Shown piece by piece: positions 43,797 to 53,718 of a DNA stretch of 64,000 nucleotides (the first letter of the stretch is position 1; each line of letters starts with the position of its first letter). The position numbers were made by a program, and so were the translations under genes. Origin of the DNA: an uncultured Candidatus Saccharibacteria bacterium (GTDB lineage: Bacteria > Patescibacteriota > Saccharimonadia > Saccharimonadales > Saccharimonadaceae). The notes beneath the pieces were generated by a model that made no database searches, had not been told where the DNA came from, and saw nothing but the letters and a program-made list of their open reading frames with translations. The stretch covers positions 40,192 to 104,191 of the forward strand of contig CAMPEU010000001.1 in NCBI GenBank assembly GCA_946804195.1, given 5' to 3'.

Positions 43797-46408
43797 CGAC
43801 GGTTTTTCTTTCGGTTCTGTCGTTGTTTCTTTTTCTTCTTACGAGCATCGTTCCTTATTTTTGCCTCACCCTTCTCAGCTGGTGCAATACTAAAATCATT
43901 GTCACGATTTTTCTCACCGTCCGTAATCTCGTTAACACCACGTTCAACTGAATGCTCGGCCAATTTAGTCAATTCAGTTTCGTGCTCCTCCGTAGACATA
44001 GCTCTGACATCACTCGACCGAACACGCATGATAGCTCCCAACACCTCGTCCCGAAGAGTCGCTTGTAAGCTATCGAACAATTTTGCACTTTCGGATCTAT
44101 ATTCAACCAATGGATCACGTTGACCAACTGAACGCCAATGAATTCCCTCTCGCAAATGTTGCATGTTTTCTAAATGTTGCATCCACAATGTATCAAGTAC
44201 CTGCAAATACACATCACGTTCAACCTTGCGTAATGTTTCTGGTGTTAATTCTTTTTCTTTAGACGCATATAATTTTGCAACAGCCTCTTTTGCCATTTCA
44301 CGACGTCTTTTATCCCGTTTTTCAGCACCGATACCTTCGATAATCTTATCACCGACTGGGAACGTAACATTAAATTCATCTGCAAACTTCGGATTATTCT
44401 TCGCGGGTAGATCTACTAAATTATCCACCTTGTCGTTGAGCAATCGCTCAATTTCTGGCTTGATTGTCGCACCCTCCAAAATTCTACGACGCATTACGTA
44501 TACAACTTTTCGATGCTTATTAATAACGTTATCGTACTGAACGACATTCTTTCGAATATCGTAGTTGTAGCCTTCGACTCGTTTTTGCGCAGCTTCGAGC
44601 GTCTTTGTCACGGCCTTGTTCTGAATTGGTGTATCTTCGGTAACGCCTAATCGTGTCATCAACTTGGCGATACGTTCACCCTGAAAGATACGCATCAAAT
44701 CATCTTCGGTCGATACATAAAACTGCGTTTCTCCCGGATCACCTTGACGTCCGCCGCGTCCACGTAGCTGATTATCGATTCGTCGCGCCTCATGACGCTC
44801 ACTACCAATCACGACTAAGCCACCGAGTTCACGAACTCCATCACCTAATTTGATGTCGGTACCACGTCCGGCAATGTTGGTCGCCAATGTAATCGCGCCT
44901 TTTTCACCCGCCTTTTCGATAATAGCCGCTTCACGCTCGTTATTCTTTGCGTTGAGAATCTCGTACTTAATACCTTCTTTGCGTAAATAATTGGCAATCA
45001 TCTCGTTCTTTGTAATCGACGCGCTACCTACCAAGACCGGTCGTCCAGCTTCGTGATATACCTTGATTGCATCAGCAACGGCTTTTAGTTTGCCCTTTTC
45101 ACTCTTAAAGATTAGATCATCCTTGTCATCACGAACAATTGGTTTATTCGATGGAATCTGCACAACGTCCAAACTATAGATCTGCTGGAACTCTTCTGCC
45201 TCCGTAAATGCCGTACCTGTCATGCCAGAGAGCTTGTCATACAAACGAAAGAAATTCTGGAATGAGACTGTTGCCAACGTCATACTCTCTTGCAAAACAG
45301 CGACGCCCTCTTTAGCTTCTATCGCCTGATGAAGACCTTCATTATAGCGACGACCTTGCATCAAACGCCCCGTGTGCTCGTCGACAATGATTACTTCACC
45401 TTCCTTGGTTACGACATAATCTTTGTCACGACGGAATAACGCCTGAGCCTTGATAGCCTGATCAACATGATAAACGGATTGTACGTATCCGGGTGTGTAC
45501 AGATTTTTTACACCTAACATACGTTGAATTTTTTCAACACCCTGATCGCTCAACGAAACGGTACGACGCTTTTCGTCGAGAACATAATCATCAGGAACCA
45601 ACTTTGCCGCAATCTTTGCAAACTGATAATAACTATCGGGATTTTCGGCAGCGGGAGCGCTAATGATTAATGGAGTACGAGCTTCATCGATCAAAATGCT
45701 GTCTACCTCGTCAACGATAGCAAAATTGAGATCACGCTGGCGAAGTTCATCGACATCGTTAACCATGTTGTCTCGTAGATAGTCAAAACCAAATTCGTTA
45801 TTGGTACCGTATGTCACATCAGCGGCATATGCTTCTTTACGCGTAACGGGGCGCAACTTGCGCATACGTTCATCGTCGTGCTTTTCATTATTAAAATCAG
45901 GGTCATAAACATATGATGCATCATTAATAATGACACCGGTCGACATACCAAGGAAATGATAAACTTCCGCCATCCATCCAGCATCACGTTGTGCCAAATA
46001 ATCGTTAACCGTGACGACATGTACACCCTTGCCCGTCAGCGCATTCAAATACACCGGCAGGGTTGCCACCAGCGTTTTACCCTCACCCGTCTTCATCTCG
46101 GCAACATTACCTTCATGAAGCGCCATACCGCCGATCAACTGCACGTCAAAATGCCTCATGCCGAGTACTCGATCGCTTGCTTCACGTACTAATGCAAATG
46201 CATCTGGTAAGACATCGTCCAAGGTCGTCTTTTTTTTGTCGAGCCGCTTCTTTAATACTGCCGTCTGCTTTTTCAGTTCCGGCTTGCTCATTTTGTGATA
46301 TTTCTCAGCCAACGCATTAATAGCGCCAACTTTTTTCTCCAAACCTTTGAGAATCCGCTTTTGCGGGTCACCGAAGACCTTCATCAAGACTGCTTGTCGA
46401 CTAACCAT
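43793..46408 (-). CDS. secA: Preprotein translocase subunit SecA
   Basis: MKTGEGKTLVATLPVYLNAL, VHVVTVNDYLAQRDA, TNNEFGFDYLRDNM, TNIAGRGTDIKLG; basic C-terminus without Cys zinc motif. Confidence 0.97.
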   Translation of the reverse strand: MVSRQAVLMKVFGDPQKRILKGLEKKVGAINALAEKYHKMSKPELKKQTAVLKKRLDKKKTTLDDVLPDAFALVREASDRVLGMRHFDVQLIGGMALHEGNVAEMKTGEGKTLVATLPVYLNALTGKGVHVVTVNDYLAQRDAGWMAEVYHFLGMSTGVIINDASYVYDPDFNNEKHDDERMRKLRPVTRKEAYAADVTYGTNNEFGFDYLRDNMVNDVDELRQRDLNFAIVDEVDSILIDEARTPLIISAPAAENPDSYYQFAKIAAKLVPDDYVLDEKRRTVSLSDQGVEKIQRMLGVKNLYTPGYVQSVYHVDQAIKAQALFRRDKDYVVTKEGEVIIVDEHTGRLMQGRRYNEGLHQAIEAKEGVAVLQESMTLATVSFQNFFRLYDKLSGMTGTAFTEAEEFQQIYSLDVVQIPSNKPIVRDDKDDLIFKSEKGKLKAVADAIKVYHEAGRPVLVGSASITKNEMIANYLRKEGIKYEILNAKNNEREAAIIEKAGEKGAITLATNIAGRGTDIKLGDGVRELGGLVVIGSERHEARRIDNQLRGRGGRQGDPGETQFYVSTEDDLMRIFQGERIAKLMTRLGVTEDTPIQNKAVTKTLEAAQKRVEGYNYDIRKNVVQYDNVINKHRKVVYVMRRRILEGATIKPEIERLLNDKVDNLVDLPAKNNPKFADEFNVTFPVGDKIIEGIGAEKRDKRRREMAKEAVAKLYASKEKELTPETLRKVERDVYLQVLDTLWMQHLENMQHLREGIHWRSVGQRDPLVEYRSESAKLFDSLQATLRDEVLGAIMRVRSSDVRAMSTEEHETELTKLAEHSVERGVNEITDGEKNRDNDFSIAPAEKGEAKIRNDARKKKKKQRQNRKKNRR

Positions 46409-46500
46409 AAATAACCCTACTCCTGCCGTAATAGCCTGAAAATAACTATCACTAATTATAGCGTATTTTAACTAAAAAGACAGGTGTTTTTGACCACAAT

Positions 46501-46881
46501 CTAGGACTTCTTCGTCGAACGAGAGAGACTACCTGTCATGCGTGATAATATTCGTCCTTGTTTTTTGCGCCTACTCACGGCAACTTTATAGCGATGCAAC
46601 TGCGAAACAAGCTTTGCTTCGACAATATCGATGGCCGCGAGAATATTCATTGTAGAATCCTTGGCAACTAATGTCTTTCCTGGTAACTTCACAATAACCT
46701 CGGCCTCATACTTGTTACCATGCGCTCGATTAACCTCTTTGAGGATTACCTCAGCGCTCACCGAATCACGAGCATGACGTGGCATATACCTATCTAACCG
46801 GCTAATTTTACGAGCAACATATTTCTTAGTTGACTCATCAATGTCCAGCTTGATTCCTGTAATAGTGACAAGGTCAATCAT
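46501..46881 (-). CDS. Ribosome hibernation factor HPF/RaiA family
   Basis: VTITGIKLDIDESTKKYVARKISRLDRYM...AEVIVKLPGKTLVAKDSTMNILAAIDIVEAKLVSQLHRYK; start uncertain (46881 or 46890). Confidence 0.85.
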   Translation of the reverse strand: MIDLVTITGIKLDIDESTKKYVARKISRLDRYMPRHARDSVSAEVILKEVNRAHGNKYEAEVIVKLPGKTLVAKDSTMNILAAIDIVEAKLVSQLHRYKVAVSRRKKQGRILSRMTGSLSRSTKKS

Positions 46882-46892
46882 AGTGCACACAT

Positions 46893-48188
46893 CTATATTA
46901 CTTCTTTACCACCAAGATACGGCTTTAGTACCTCGGGTACGCGTACATTGCCTTCGGCAGTCTGGAAGTTTTCGATAATACCAATAATCGGTCGCTGTGA
47001 AAATGCAGTTGCGTCATTTGTATGTGCAAATTCGACATCACCAGAAGTCCGTCGTACACGCGTCTTCATTGCTCGAGTCTGAAAATCAGTGATGTAATCA
47101 GCCGTGTGTGTCTCACGGTATTGCTGCTGCGATGGTAGCCACACATCCAAATCAACGCCCTTGGCGTTTGGTCGACCAATATCAGCCGTACACTTTTCCA
47201 GCACGCGATATGGCAAACCTAGTTGTTGCATCAAATATTCCTGAATTGCCACCATAAAGCGATGTTCATCCAACGACACATCCGCCGTCGTGAAACTCTC
47301 CATCTCTAGCTTGTTGAACTGATGTAAGCGAAAAATTCCCTCTGTATCCTTACCGTATGTACCCGCTTCACGGCGAAATGCCGTTGTATAGCCGACCATT
47401 CGTACCGGCATATCCGATTCTGGCAAAATTTCGTTCATATACATCGGTGCCAGGGTGTGTTCTGCACTAGCGTTCAACCACAAATCTTCATCTTCAATTT
47501 TGTAGGTTTGTTCTTGTTTATTCAAACGACCGGTGGCCTCGAACACCTCTGTCTTTGCAACGGCCGGAGGTAAAACTAACGTAAAAGGCTTATCACTGAC
47601 ACTCAGATTATTGTCGGTAGCAATCTTACGAAGTGTTTCCCGATTGGTTAACGTCTCGATACCAAATTGCCATAACGCAAATTCTAATCGCGCCATATCA
47701 CCTTTGACATACACAAAGCGCGAACCGGCAATCTTGACCGCACGCTCGGTGTCTAACCATCCTTTCGCTTCAGCAATTTCTGCATGATTTTTTGGCTGAA
47801 AGTCAAAATGTGGTTTGTCGCCAACTTCCTTAATAACAACATTTTCATCCTCGGTCGAACCAACCGGCACATCTGATAGCGCCATATTCGGTACGGCTTT
47901 GAGCAATTTCCAAAATACAACTTCAGTATTCTCTAGGTAGCCCTCTCGTTCCGACAGCTCAACTTTTATCTGCTTACCTTCGTCAATTATCGCTTGATTG
48001 GGCCTGCCGCCACTCATTTTTGCAGCATTGTGGTTGCGACGTTCGCGCAATTCATCCACTTGCTGTTGCAATGTTCGCCGCTCAGCATCCAGCTCAACGA
48101 GCTTGGCAATATCAACGTCATAGCCTTTATTCTTTGCGTTTTGCGCGACAGCGTCAGGCTGCTCTCGAATTAATCGAATATCAATCAT
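46893..48188 (-). CDS. serS: Seryl-tRNA synthetase
   Basis: MIDIRLIREQPDAVAQNAKNKG; coiled-coil arm; YTTAFRREAGTYGKDTEGIFRLHQFNKLE. Confidence 0.96.
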   Translation of the reverse strand: MIDIRLIREQPDAVAQNAKNKGYDVDIAKLVELDAERRTLQQQVDELRERRNHNAAKMSGGRPNQAIIDEGKQIKVELSEREGYLENTEVVFWKLLKAVPNMALSDVPVGSTEDENVVIKEVGDKPHFDFQPKNHAEIAEAKGWLDTERAVKIAGSRFVYVKGDMARLEFALWQFGIETLTNRETLRKIATDNNLSVSDKPFTLVLPPAVAKTEVFEATGRLNKQEQTYKIEDEDLWLNASAEHTLAPMYMNEILPESDMPVRMVGYTTAFRREAGTYGKDTEGIFRLHQFNKLEMESFTTADVSLDEHRFMVAIQEYLMQQLGLPYRVLEKCTADIGRPNAKGVDLDVWLPSQQQYRETHTADYITDFQTRAMKTRVRRTSGDVEFAHTNDATAFSQRPIIGIIENFQTAEGNVRVPEVLKPYLGGKEVI

Positions 48189-48205
48189 AGGTTTATTGTA
48201 TCAAA

Positions 48206-49567
48206 CTATTCCGTTCGTAATGCTTCAATCGGATCAAGTTTTGCAGCTTTTCGAGCCGGGAAATAGCCCGCAATCACCGCAATGATCATCAGACCAACAA
48301 TCAAACTAGCAATTGGCAGCGGTTGAAAGATTAATAGTGAATTGCCATCACCGAGGCTTAATGTATCTGTAATCCATGGATTGAGCCATGATCCGCCCGC
48401 CCATGCAACGCTCGAACCGATTACTCCGCCCAAAAATCCTATCCATGCCGCTTCATATCGGAAAAGTTTCGCAACATCCTTGCTATGCGTGCCAAGGGCT
48501 TTCATCAATCCGATCTGCTGTGTTCGTTCTAGTACACTAATGTACTGTGTATTGATTATGCCGAACACGCTAGCAATCAATGCCAACGCACCAAATCCAG
48601 CCACGATCCCCTGAAGCAAATTCACTATTGTAAATAATAGGCCCTGCAAATCTTCCGCCGTTCGTGCATTCAAACCCTCATCCTTCAATCGCTGTTTTAC
48701 CAGCTCCGGATCAGCACCATCCTTGACGATTGCCGTTGCTGCGATATAATTCTGATACCTCGGCGTGCCTTTTGTCAGAAAATCAGATAACTCCCGGGCG
48801 GTATTCTCGGAAATAAATAATGCATTACTGGCGCTCAGCGATGTCACGGACGCTTTCGCAACGACACGCACCGTAAAGCTTACGTCCCGTACTTCTCCCT
48901 CGACAAGTTTTGCCAAGCCATCAGCCCCCTGCGTCAACAATACGTTTTTGATTTGTTCTTCGGTCGGCTGTACCTGACGAACCAAATGCAGTGTCATCTT
49001 TTTACCAATGAAATCGGCGGGCTTCTTTATCTTGAGCGTCGATAAAAATCCCTCTGGAATAACGACTTCATTATCCATAATTTGCTCACCCAATGGAGGC
49101 AACTTACCCGCAGCCGACTCGGCCAACACGCTGGCGTCATAGACAGACACATCACTCGCGTACTTCTTACTTACACCCTCAAAGGTAATATATTCAGCCT
49201 CAACTAAATAAGTTGGAATGACCTGTTTGATATCTTTATCATTACGTACAACATCCAGATCCTTAGGCGAAAGAGTCTCAATATTCAAGCCAGAAAACTC
49301 TGTCGCCGTTTCTGAATATTCCTTCAAGCCTCCGCCGCCAAAACCACCTTCACCAGCGAGAACCTTATCTTTGAATACCATAATGGCCTGCGGATTTATG
49401 TTTGAACTAATCAACTTGTCCGCATACTGACGCGAACCCTCACCTGCGGCAATCGCAAGTGTTAGCGTAAAGGCACCAACTGCAATCGCAAGACTCGTCA
49501 ACAGGGTTCGTGCTTTTGCCTGGCGCAAACTACGCCCTGCGCGTCGTACTATATATCGTGCTTTCAT
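48206..49567 (-). CDS. MacB/FtsX-like ABC transporter permease
   Basis: ALRQAKARTLLTSLAIAVGAFTLTLA-like N-terminus; C-terminal LKALGTHSKDVAKLF, FPARKAAKLDPIEALRTE. Confidence 0.88.
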   Translation of the reverse strand: MKARYIVRRAGRSLRQAKARTLLTSLAIAVGAFTLTLAIAAGEGSRQYADKLISSNINPQAIMVFKDKVLAGEGGFGGGGLKEYSETATEFSGLNIETLSPKDLDVVRNDKDIKQVIPTYLVEAEYITFEGVSKKYASDVSVYDASVLAESAAGKLPPLGEQIMDNEVVIPEGFLSTLKIKKPADFIGKKMTLHLVRQVQPTEEQIKNVLLTQGADGLAKLVEGEVRDVSFTVRVVAKASVTSLSASNALFISENTARELSDFLTKGTPRYQNYIAATAIVKDGADPELVKQRLKDEGLNARTAEDLQGLLFTIVNLLQGIVAGFGALALIASVFGIINTQYISVLERTQQIGLMKALGTHSKDVAKLFRYEAAWIGFLGGVIGSSVAWAGGSWLNPWITDTLSLGDGNSLLIFQPLPIASLIVGLMIIAVIAGYFPARKAAKLDPIEALRTE

Positions 49568-50283
49568 GATTGAACCACCTTTTTGTGCTTCGTCTTTTGT
49601 ACGGGTTTCTTTTTGTCAATTGATGTAATCTTGCCGTCTCGAATCTGGATCATAATGTCACATCGTTTCGCTAGGTCGTGATCATGCGTCACAATAATCA
49701 ATGTTACGCCTTTTTCCCTGTTATATCGAAAGAGTAGATCTTCAATTATTTCACCTGTCGCACTATCGAGATTTCCTGTCGGCTCATCAGCAAATAAAAT
49801 TTTAGGATCATTAACAATTGCCCTCGCGATCGCCAAGCGCTGCTTTTGTCCACCGGACAAATCACGTGCGCGCGATTTCTTTTTTTCCAACAACTCAACC
49901 GCTTCTAGTGCGCGTTCTATTTTTTCTTGATGCTGCGACGCAGGCACGTCCGCAATCTCGCACACCATTCCAACGTTGTTATAACAGCTCTCATTTGCTT
50001 CAACAAAAAAGCTCTGAAAAATAAAACTCATTTGACGTGAACGAAATTGATCTACTTCTCTTGATTTAAGCTTTAAAATATCTTGTCCATCTATAATTAT
50101 CTCACCTGTTTGCGGTCTATCTAGCCCGCTCATAACGTGCATTAATGTGCTCTTACCCGATCCGCTCTTGCCAATGATAGCAACGCTTGCTCCGTCAGGA
50201 ATCGAAAAATTAACATCATCCAGCGCCGTAAACACTGTATGTTTCTTACCATATGTCTTTGTGACACCATTAACTTCTATCAA
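49564..50283 (-). CDS. ABC transporter ATP-binding protein (LolD/MacB type)
   Basis: IIGKSGSGKSTLMHVMSGLD; DLSGGQKQRLAIARAIVNDPKILFADEPTGNLDSATG. Confidence 0.93.
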   Translation of the reverse strand: MIEVNGVTKTYGKKHTVFTALDDVNFSIPDGASVAIIGKSGSGKSTLMHVMSGLDRPQTGEIIIDGQDILKLKSREVDQFRSRQMSFIFQSFFVEANESCYNNVGMVCEIADVPASQHQEKIERALEAVELLEKKKSRARDLSGGQKQRLAIARAIVNDPKILFADEPTGNLDSATGEIIEDLLFRYNREKGVTLIIVTHDHDLAKRCDIMIQIRDGKITSIDKKKPVQKTKHKKVVQS

Positions 50284-50316
50284 ATTTCCTCCAAGTTTAC
50301 ATATCTTAGTATAGCA

Positions 50317-50754
50317 CTACGGCTTTTTAATTTTCTGTGCGATATGTCGAGCAACCTTGCCGCGCACCTCTGCGCTATCCCCGACACCATGCTCTTCAAG
50401 GACGCTAATGATCTTGTGATCTAATTGAATATCTTCCTCTACTTCGCGCTCCAGACGCATATTATTTCTTACGAGATCCTTTAGCTGTTCGCCCGTCTCA
50501 CGCACCTCACGAGCAGCCTTTTCGGTAATCTGCATCTGTCGCGAAATCGTAATACTCTGCAAAATCGTCACCAGTAGTGCCGCAACACCTATCCCAAATG
50601 CGATCAAACTAAACGTTAGATGCGATGGATCTTCTCCGATATTCGCAAACACCAAAACTGCCAGTCCAATAAGCGCGACCAAAATAATAATACGCACCGA
50701 TAAATAATAACGAGACCGAATATCCTTATATTTCATACCCCTATAATAACGCAA
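50317..50754 (-). CDS. Two-TM hypothetical membrane protein
   Basis: Two adjacent hydrophobic segments then charged helix. Confidence 0.5.
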   Translation of the reverse strand: MRYYRGMKYKDIRSRYYLSVRIIILVALIGLAVLVFANIGEDPSHLTFSLIAFGIGVAALLVTILQSITISRQMQITEKAAREVRETGEQLKDLVRNNMRLEREVEEDIQLDHKIISVLEEHGVGDSAEVRGKVARHIAQKIKKP

Positions 50755-50776
50755 GATAAGCGTTTTGAATATGTAG

Positions 50777-51307
50777 TTAGAACTTCTTGATATGCCCTAC
50801 AAAACTATCAACGTATTTTTGCAATCTCTCTTTGTCTTCACCTGTCACTTCGCCATTTTCACCCAACTTTTTGCTGGCGAAATTGAAATATAGTTCGGGT
50901 TGTCCCATCAAATGCATACCCAGATAGCCAACAATGTGACGCAGTGTAGACTGTGCCACGGCGGTACCTATTGCCCCATCCGTAGCTCCGCCGACGCCAA
51001 CAGGTTTACCGCTGAATGAATTGCCTGGACGCGTCGCCCAGTCAATTGCATTCTTTAATACACCAGGTATGCCCCGGTTATACTCAGGCATGACAAACAA
51101 AACGCCGTCGGCCGATTCAACAATAGCCTTCATAGCTTTGACTGATTCGGGCAGATTATGTTCCATGTCTTGATTCAGTAAAGGCAAATTTAAATCCACA
51201 TATTCAAATACGACACCATCCGGTAAGAGTGACTCCAGGTTGTGTGCTAGTTTTTTATTCAACGAATCTTTTCGCAAACTTCCCACAAATACTGCAATTT
51301 TTATCAT
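50777..51307 (-). CDS. NADPH-dependent FMN reductase family
   Basis: VGSLRKDSLNKKLA, MPEYNRGIPGVLKNAIDW, GKPVGVGGATDG. Confidence 0.9.
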   Translation of the reverse strand: MIKIAVFVGSLRKDSLNKKLAHNLESLLPDGVVFEYVDLNLPLLNQDMEHNLPESVKAMKAIVESADGVLFVMPEYNRGIPGVLKNAIDWATRPGNSFSGKPVGVGGATDGAIGTAVAQSTLRHIVGYLGMHLMGQPELYFNFASKKLGENGEVTGEDKERLQKYVDSFVGHIKKF

Positions 51308-51384
51308 ATTTTCTTCCTCTACTTTTTACTATATTTAGTATAGCATACAACCCGCCGACCCACTAACCCTATAGTATACGGGTA

Positions 51385-51413
51385 TTGACTTTTCATCAAG
51401 CTTATGCTAATAT
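51385..51413 (+). promoter_or_regulatory. Promoter TTGACT-N17-TAATAT containing GCTTATGCTAATAT
   Basis: Direct read upstream of the 51447 gene; resembles the extended -10 word at 36410 and 53672. Confidence 0.55.
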
Positions 51414-51446
51414 TTAAGTATAAATCTGTAGAAACGGAAAACAAAA

Positions 51447-52538
51447 ATGTCAGAAAAACTACCACAACCTGAAAACAACAATGAATTGTCACGAGATGCG
51501 GTCGACAAGCAATTTAGCGACATCTTGAACTATAACAGTCTAGGCACAGATGATTCCGATAAACAGCTTTCGATGATTGATACCGACGGACACATAAGTA
51601 AGGAACTGGCACCCGAAGCTCCTGATGCACAAGGTACCCTCTTTGATACCGAGGGCAATATTACCGGTGAACTACAACTCGAAACAAAAGAAACTAGCAA
51701 GCCTCTAAGCGAGTACTCTGTCGATGAACTTCGTGCGGCCTTAATGGATGCAGAATCACGTGAAAGCGGCATCACCCTCGACCAGGCCTACGCTGAAAAT
51801 GATAAGCGTGACGCACAGGCGCATGAAGACGTTAAACTTGATGAAGCATACGCAGAGAATGAACGATTTGACTCAGAAGGTATAGATAGCACACAAGAGC
51901 ACGCCACAACACCAGAATCAATCGATTACACTACTCGTATCGGTAATGCTACTGACCGCATCTCTCAATGGCTCGGTAACAAAGCTGAAAAGTATGAAGC
52001 AACCGGTGGCGTAAAAGGCTACGCAAAAAAACTACTACGTCGCATGGGTAAAGCCGCATATAAACGATCAGGTCTCGAAGCCGGCGTAAACAAAACACGA
52101 CTCGCAGCCGATAGGATTAATGACTTTAGCGATAGAGTCGAGAGTTCAATCACCGACTCTATTGAAAATCGAAAAAAGAATAAACGCGAAGCACTTGAGC
52201 GACGCGCAAAACGTGCACAAGAACGCCGCGAAAAAAATGTCATGGATTATGTTAATTCACAAAAAACAAAAAATGAATCCGACTCACCTACCGAGAAAAG
52301 CTCAAAGGAAAAAAGACAAGAGCGACGCCAGAAAGCAAACGAACGCAAAGAACATCGTCGCTCAATCAACCGCGATATTCGACAAGCGCGAATTGAAATG
52401 ATGCAAGTTTACTGGGATACCAGCCGAGTCAAACAAATCGGTAGAATTGTTAGCCGATACGCACGAAGTACCAAGGGCGCAGCGGTCGGTGCAATGAATG
52501 GCGCCCGCGCTGGTGCCCGTGCCGAAATGAACCGTTAA
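51447..52538 (+). CDS. Charge-segregated hypothetical protein (acidic N-half, very basic C-half)
   Basis: 363 aa with internal LDQAYAENDKRD / LDEAYAENERFD repeat and Arg/Lys-rich C-terminal half. Confidence 0.7.
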   Translation: MSEKLPQPENNNELSRDAVDKQFSDILNYNSLGTDDSDKQLSMIDTDGHISKELAPEAPDAQGTLFDTEGNITGELQLETKETSKPLSEYSVDELRAALMDAESRESGITLDQAYAENDKRDAQAHEDVKLDEAYAENERFDSEGIDSTQEHATTPESIDYTTRIGNATDRISQWLGNKAEKYEATGGVKGYAKKLLRRMGKAAYKRSGLEAGVNKTRLAADRINDFSDRVESSITDSIENRKKNKREALERRAKRAQERREKNVMDYVNSQKTKNESDSPTEKSSKEKRQERRQKANERKEHRRSINRDIRQARIEMMQVYWDTSRVKQIGRIVSRYARSTKGAAVGAMNGARAGARAEMNR

Positions 52539-52573
52539 AAATATTAATAGAGTGTATAAAAAGGAAAATAAAC

Positions 52574-52891
52574 ATGCAAGATTACGTCACAAAACAAATG
52601 CTCACCGACCTAGGTATCAATGTCCCCAATGAAGATGCCGAATCACTACTCACCCACCTCAATGAAAAGATTGAAGAGATGATTGGTACAGAAATTACAG
52701 ATGCTCTTGATGACACACAACTAGAAGAACTCATAAAACTACAAGATGATGGTAGTGATGACGAAATTGGTGAATGGATTGCCAAGCATGTACCCGACTA
52801 CCAGGAAATCGTTCAAGACAATATCGATATCGCCCTGGGCGAAATGGTCGATAAAGCCGACAACATCAACGAATCTGTCAAAGACGAGTAA
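52574..52891 (+). CDS. Acidic helical protein, DUF5663-like
   Basis: LGINVPNEDAESLLTHLNEKIEEMIGTEITDALDDTQLEELIKLQDDGSDDEIGEWIAKHVPDYQEIVQDNI; AAGGAA upstream; domain name from memory. Confidence 0.6.
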   Translation: MQDYVTKQMLTDLGINVPNEDAESLLTHLNEKIEEMIGTEITDALDDTQLEELIKLQDDGSDDEIGEWIAKHVPDYQEIVQDNIDIALGEMVDKADNINESVKDE

Positions 52892-52908
52892 GTCACCCAT
52901 TGAATCAA

Positions 52909-52937
52909 TAATAGCCCGCGATGCGGGCTATTATTTT
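52909..52937 (+). terminator. Rho-independent terminator
   Basis: TAATAGCCCGC-gat-GCGGGCTATTA followed by TTTTG. Confidence 0.85.
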
Positions 52938-52966
52938 GTACAAGCGAAAAGTTACTCAGATGAATA

Positions 52967-53665
52967 TTATGCGTTTATAAGTCGTTCGAGTTCACGTACG
53001 ACATTACCTAGTTTACGATGAAAGACAGATCCGTCCTGTGTCCGTACAGTATCACATAACTCATCGATCATGCCGTATACGGCTTCTACGTTCTCGTTTG
53101 TTGGCAATAGAACCAAAGCTTCTCGTAGTCCCGCTTGAACGCGACGTATATATTCGTAATCAGGATGTCGTTGATTATTCACCGGCATATCCTCTGCGAT
53201 CCCATTAATTTTGTCGAGTACATTAACGTAACCGTTACCTTGACCGAGCTCTACATCAACAAAAATTGGAATTGGCTCGGTACGATCATCTTTACCCAAC
53301 GCTTCTAACTGCGCATCGCGCTCTGTTCGATATATATCAACAGACGATGATTCCCGGCTAGGCCCAACTATTTTTGGAATCCGAAAGTGCTCGGTAGTAT
53401 TATCGCGTGGTGATGGTGCAGAAAAATAACGTTTCCCTTCTTTTATACCACCCATCACTCGATCAACAGCGGTCGTTCCTGTACTCTTTATGAGTCGTTG
53501 GCGTGTTTTTTCCCACTGTGCTACTTCATCGATAGACATCCTGCCACTCTCGACGGCTTCTGTAATTTGCTGGATTTCACGATCACTAAACATTGTCTGA
53601 TTAGCCAGACTACCAGGCATCTTGATTTTTGATTCTGATTCGCTCGTATGATTTCGTTCTGTCAT
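52967..53665 (-). CDS. Hypothetical cytoplasmic protein
   Basis: 232 aa ORF with upstream extended -10 promoter word at 53672. Confidence 0.6.
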   Translation of the reverse strand: MTERNHTSESESKIKMPGSLANQTMFSDREIQQITEAVESGRMSIDEVAQWEKTRQRLIKSTGTTAVDRVMGGIKEGKRYFSAPSPRDNTTEHFRIPKIVGPSRESSSVDIYRTERDAQLEALGKDDRTEPIPIFVDVELGQGNGYVNVLDKINGIAEDMPVNNQRHPDYEYIRRVQAGLREALVLLPTNENVEAVYGMIDELCDTVRTQDGSVFHRKLGNVVRELERLINA

Positions 53666-53671
53666 ACCTTT

Positions 53672-53685
53672 ATTATAGCATAAGC
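53672..53685 (-). promoter_or_regulatory. Extended -10 promoter word GCTTATGCTATAAT
   Basis: Identical 14-mer to 36410-36423; just upstream of gene start 53665. Confidence 0.6.
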
Positions 53686-53718
53686 GTTGTAAAAAGTAAA
53701 GTATTCTAAAGGGTTAAG

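Noticed and set aside
52574-52891. 105-aa acidic protein as a Pup-like tag
   Set aside because: Ends in ...INESVKDE, predicted helical and domain-like rather than a disordered tail with GG-E/Q; also 33 kb from the ligase.
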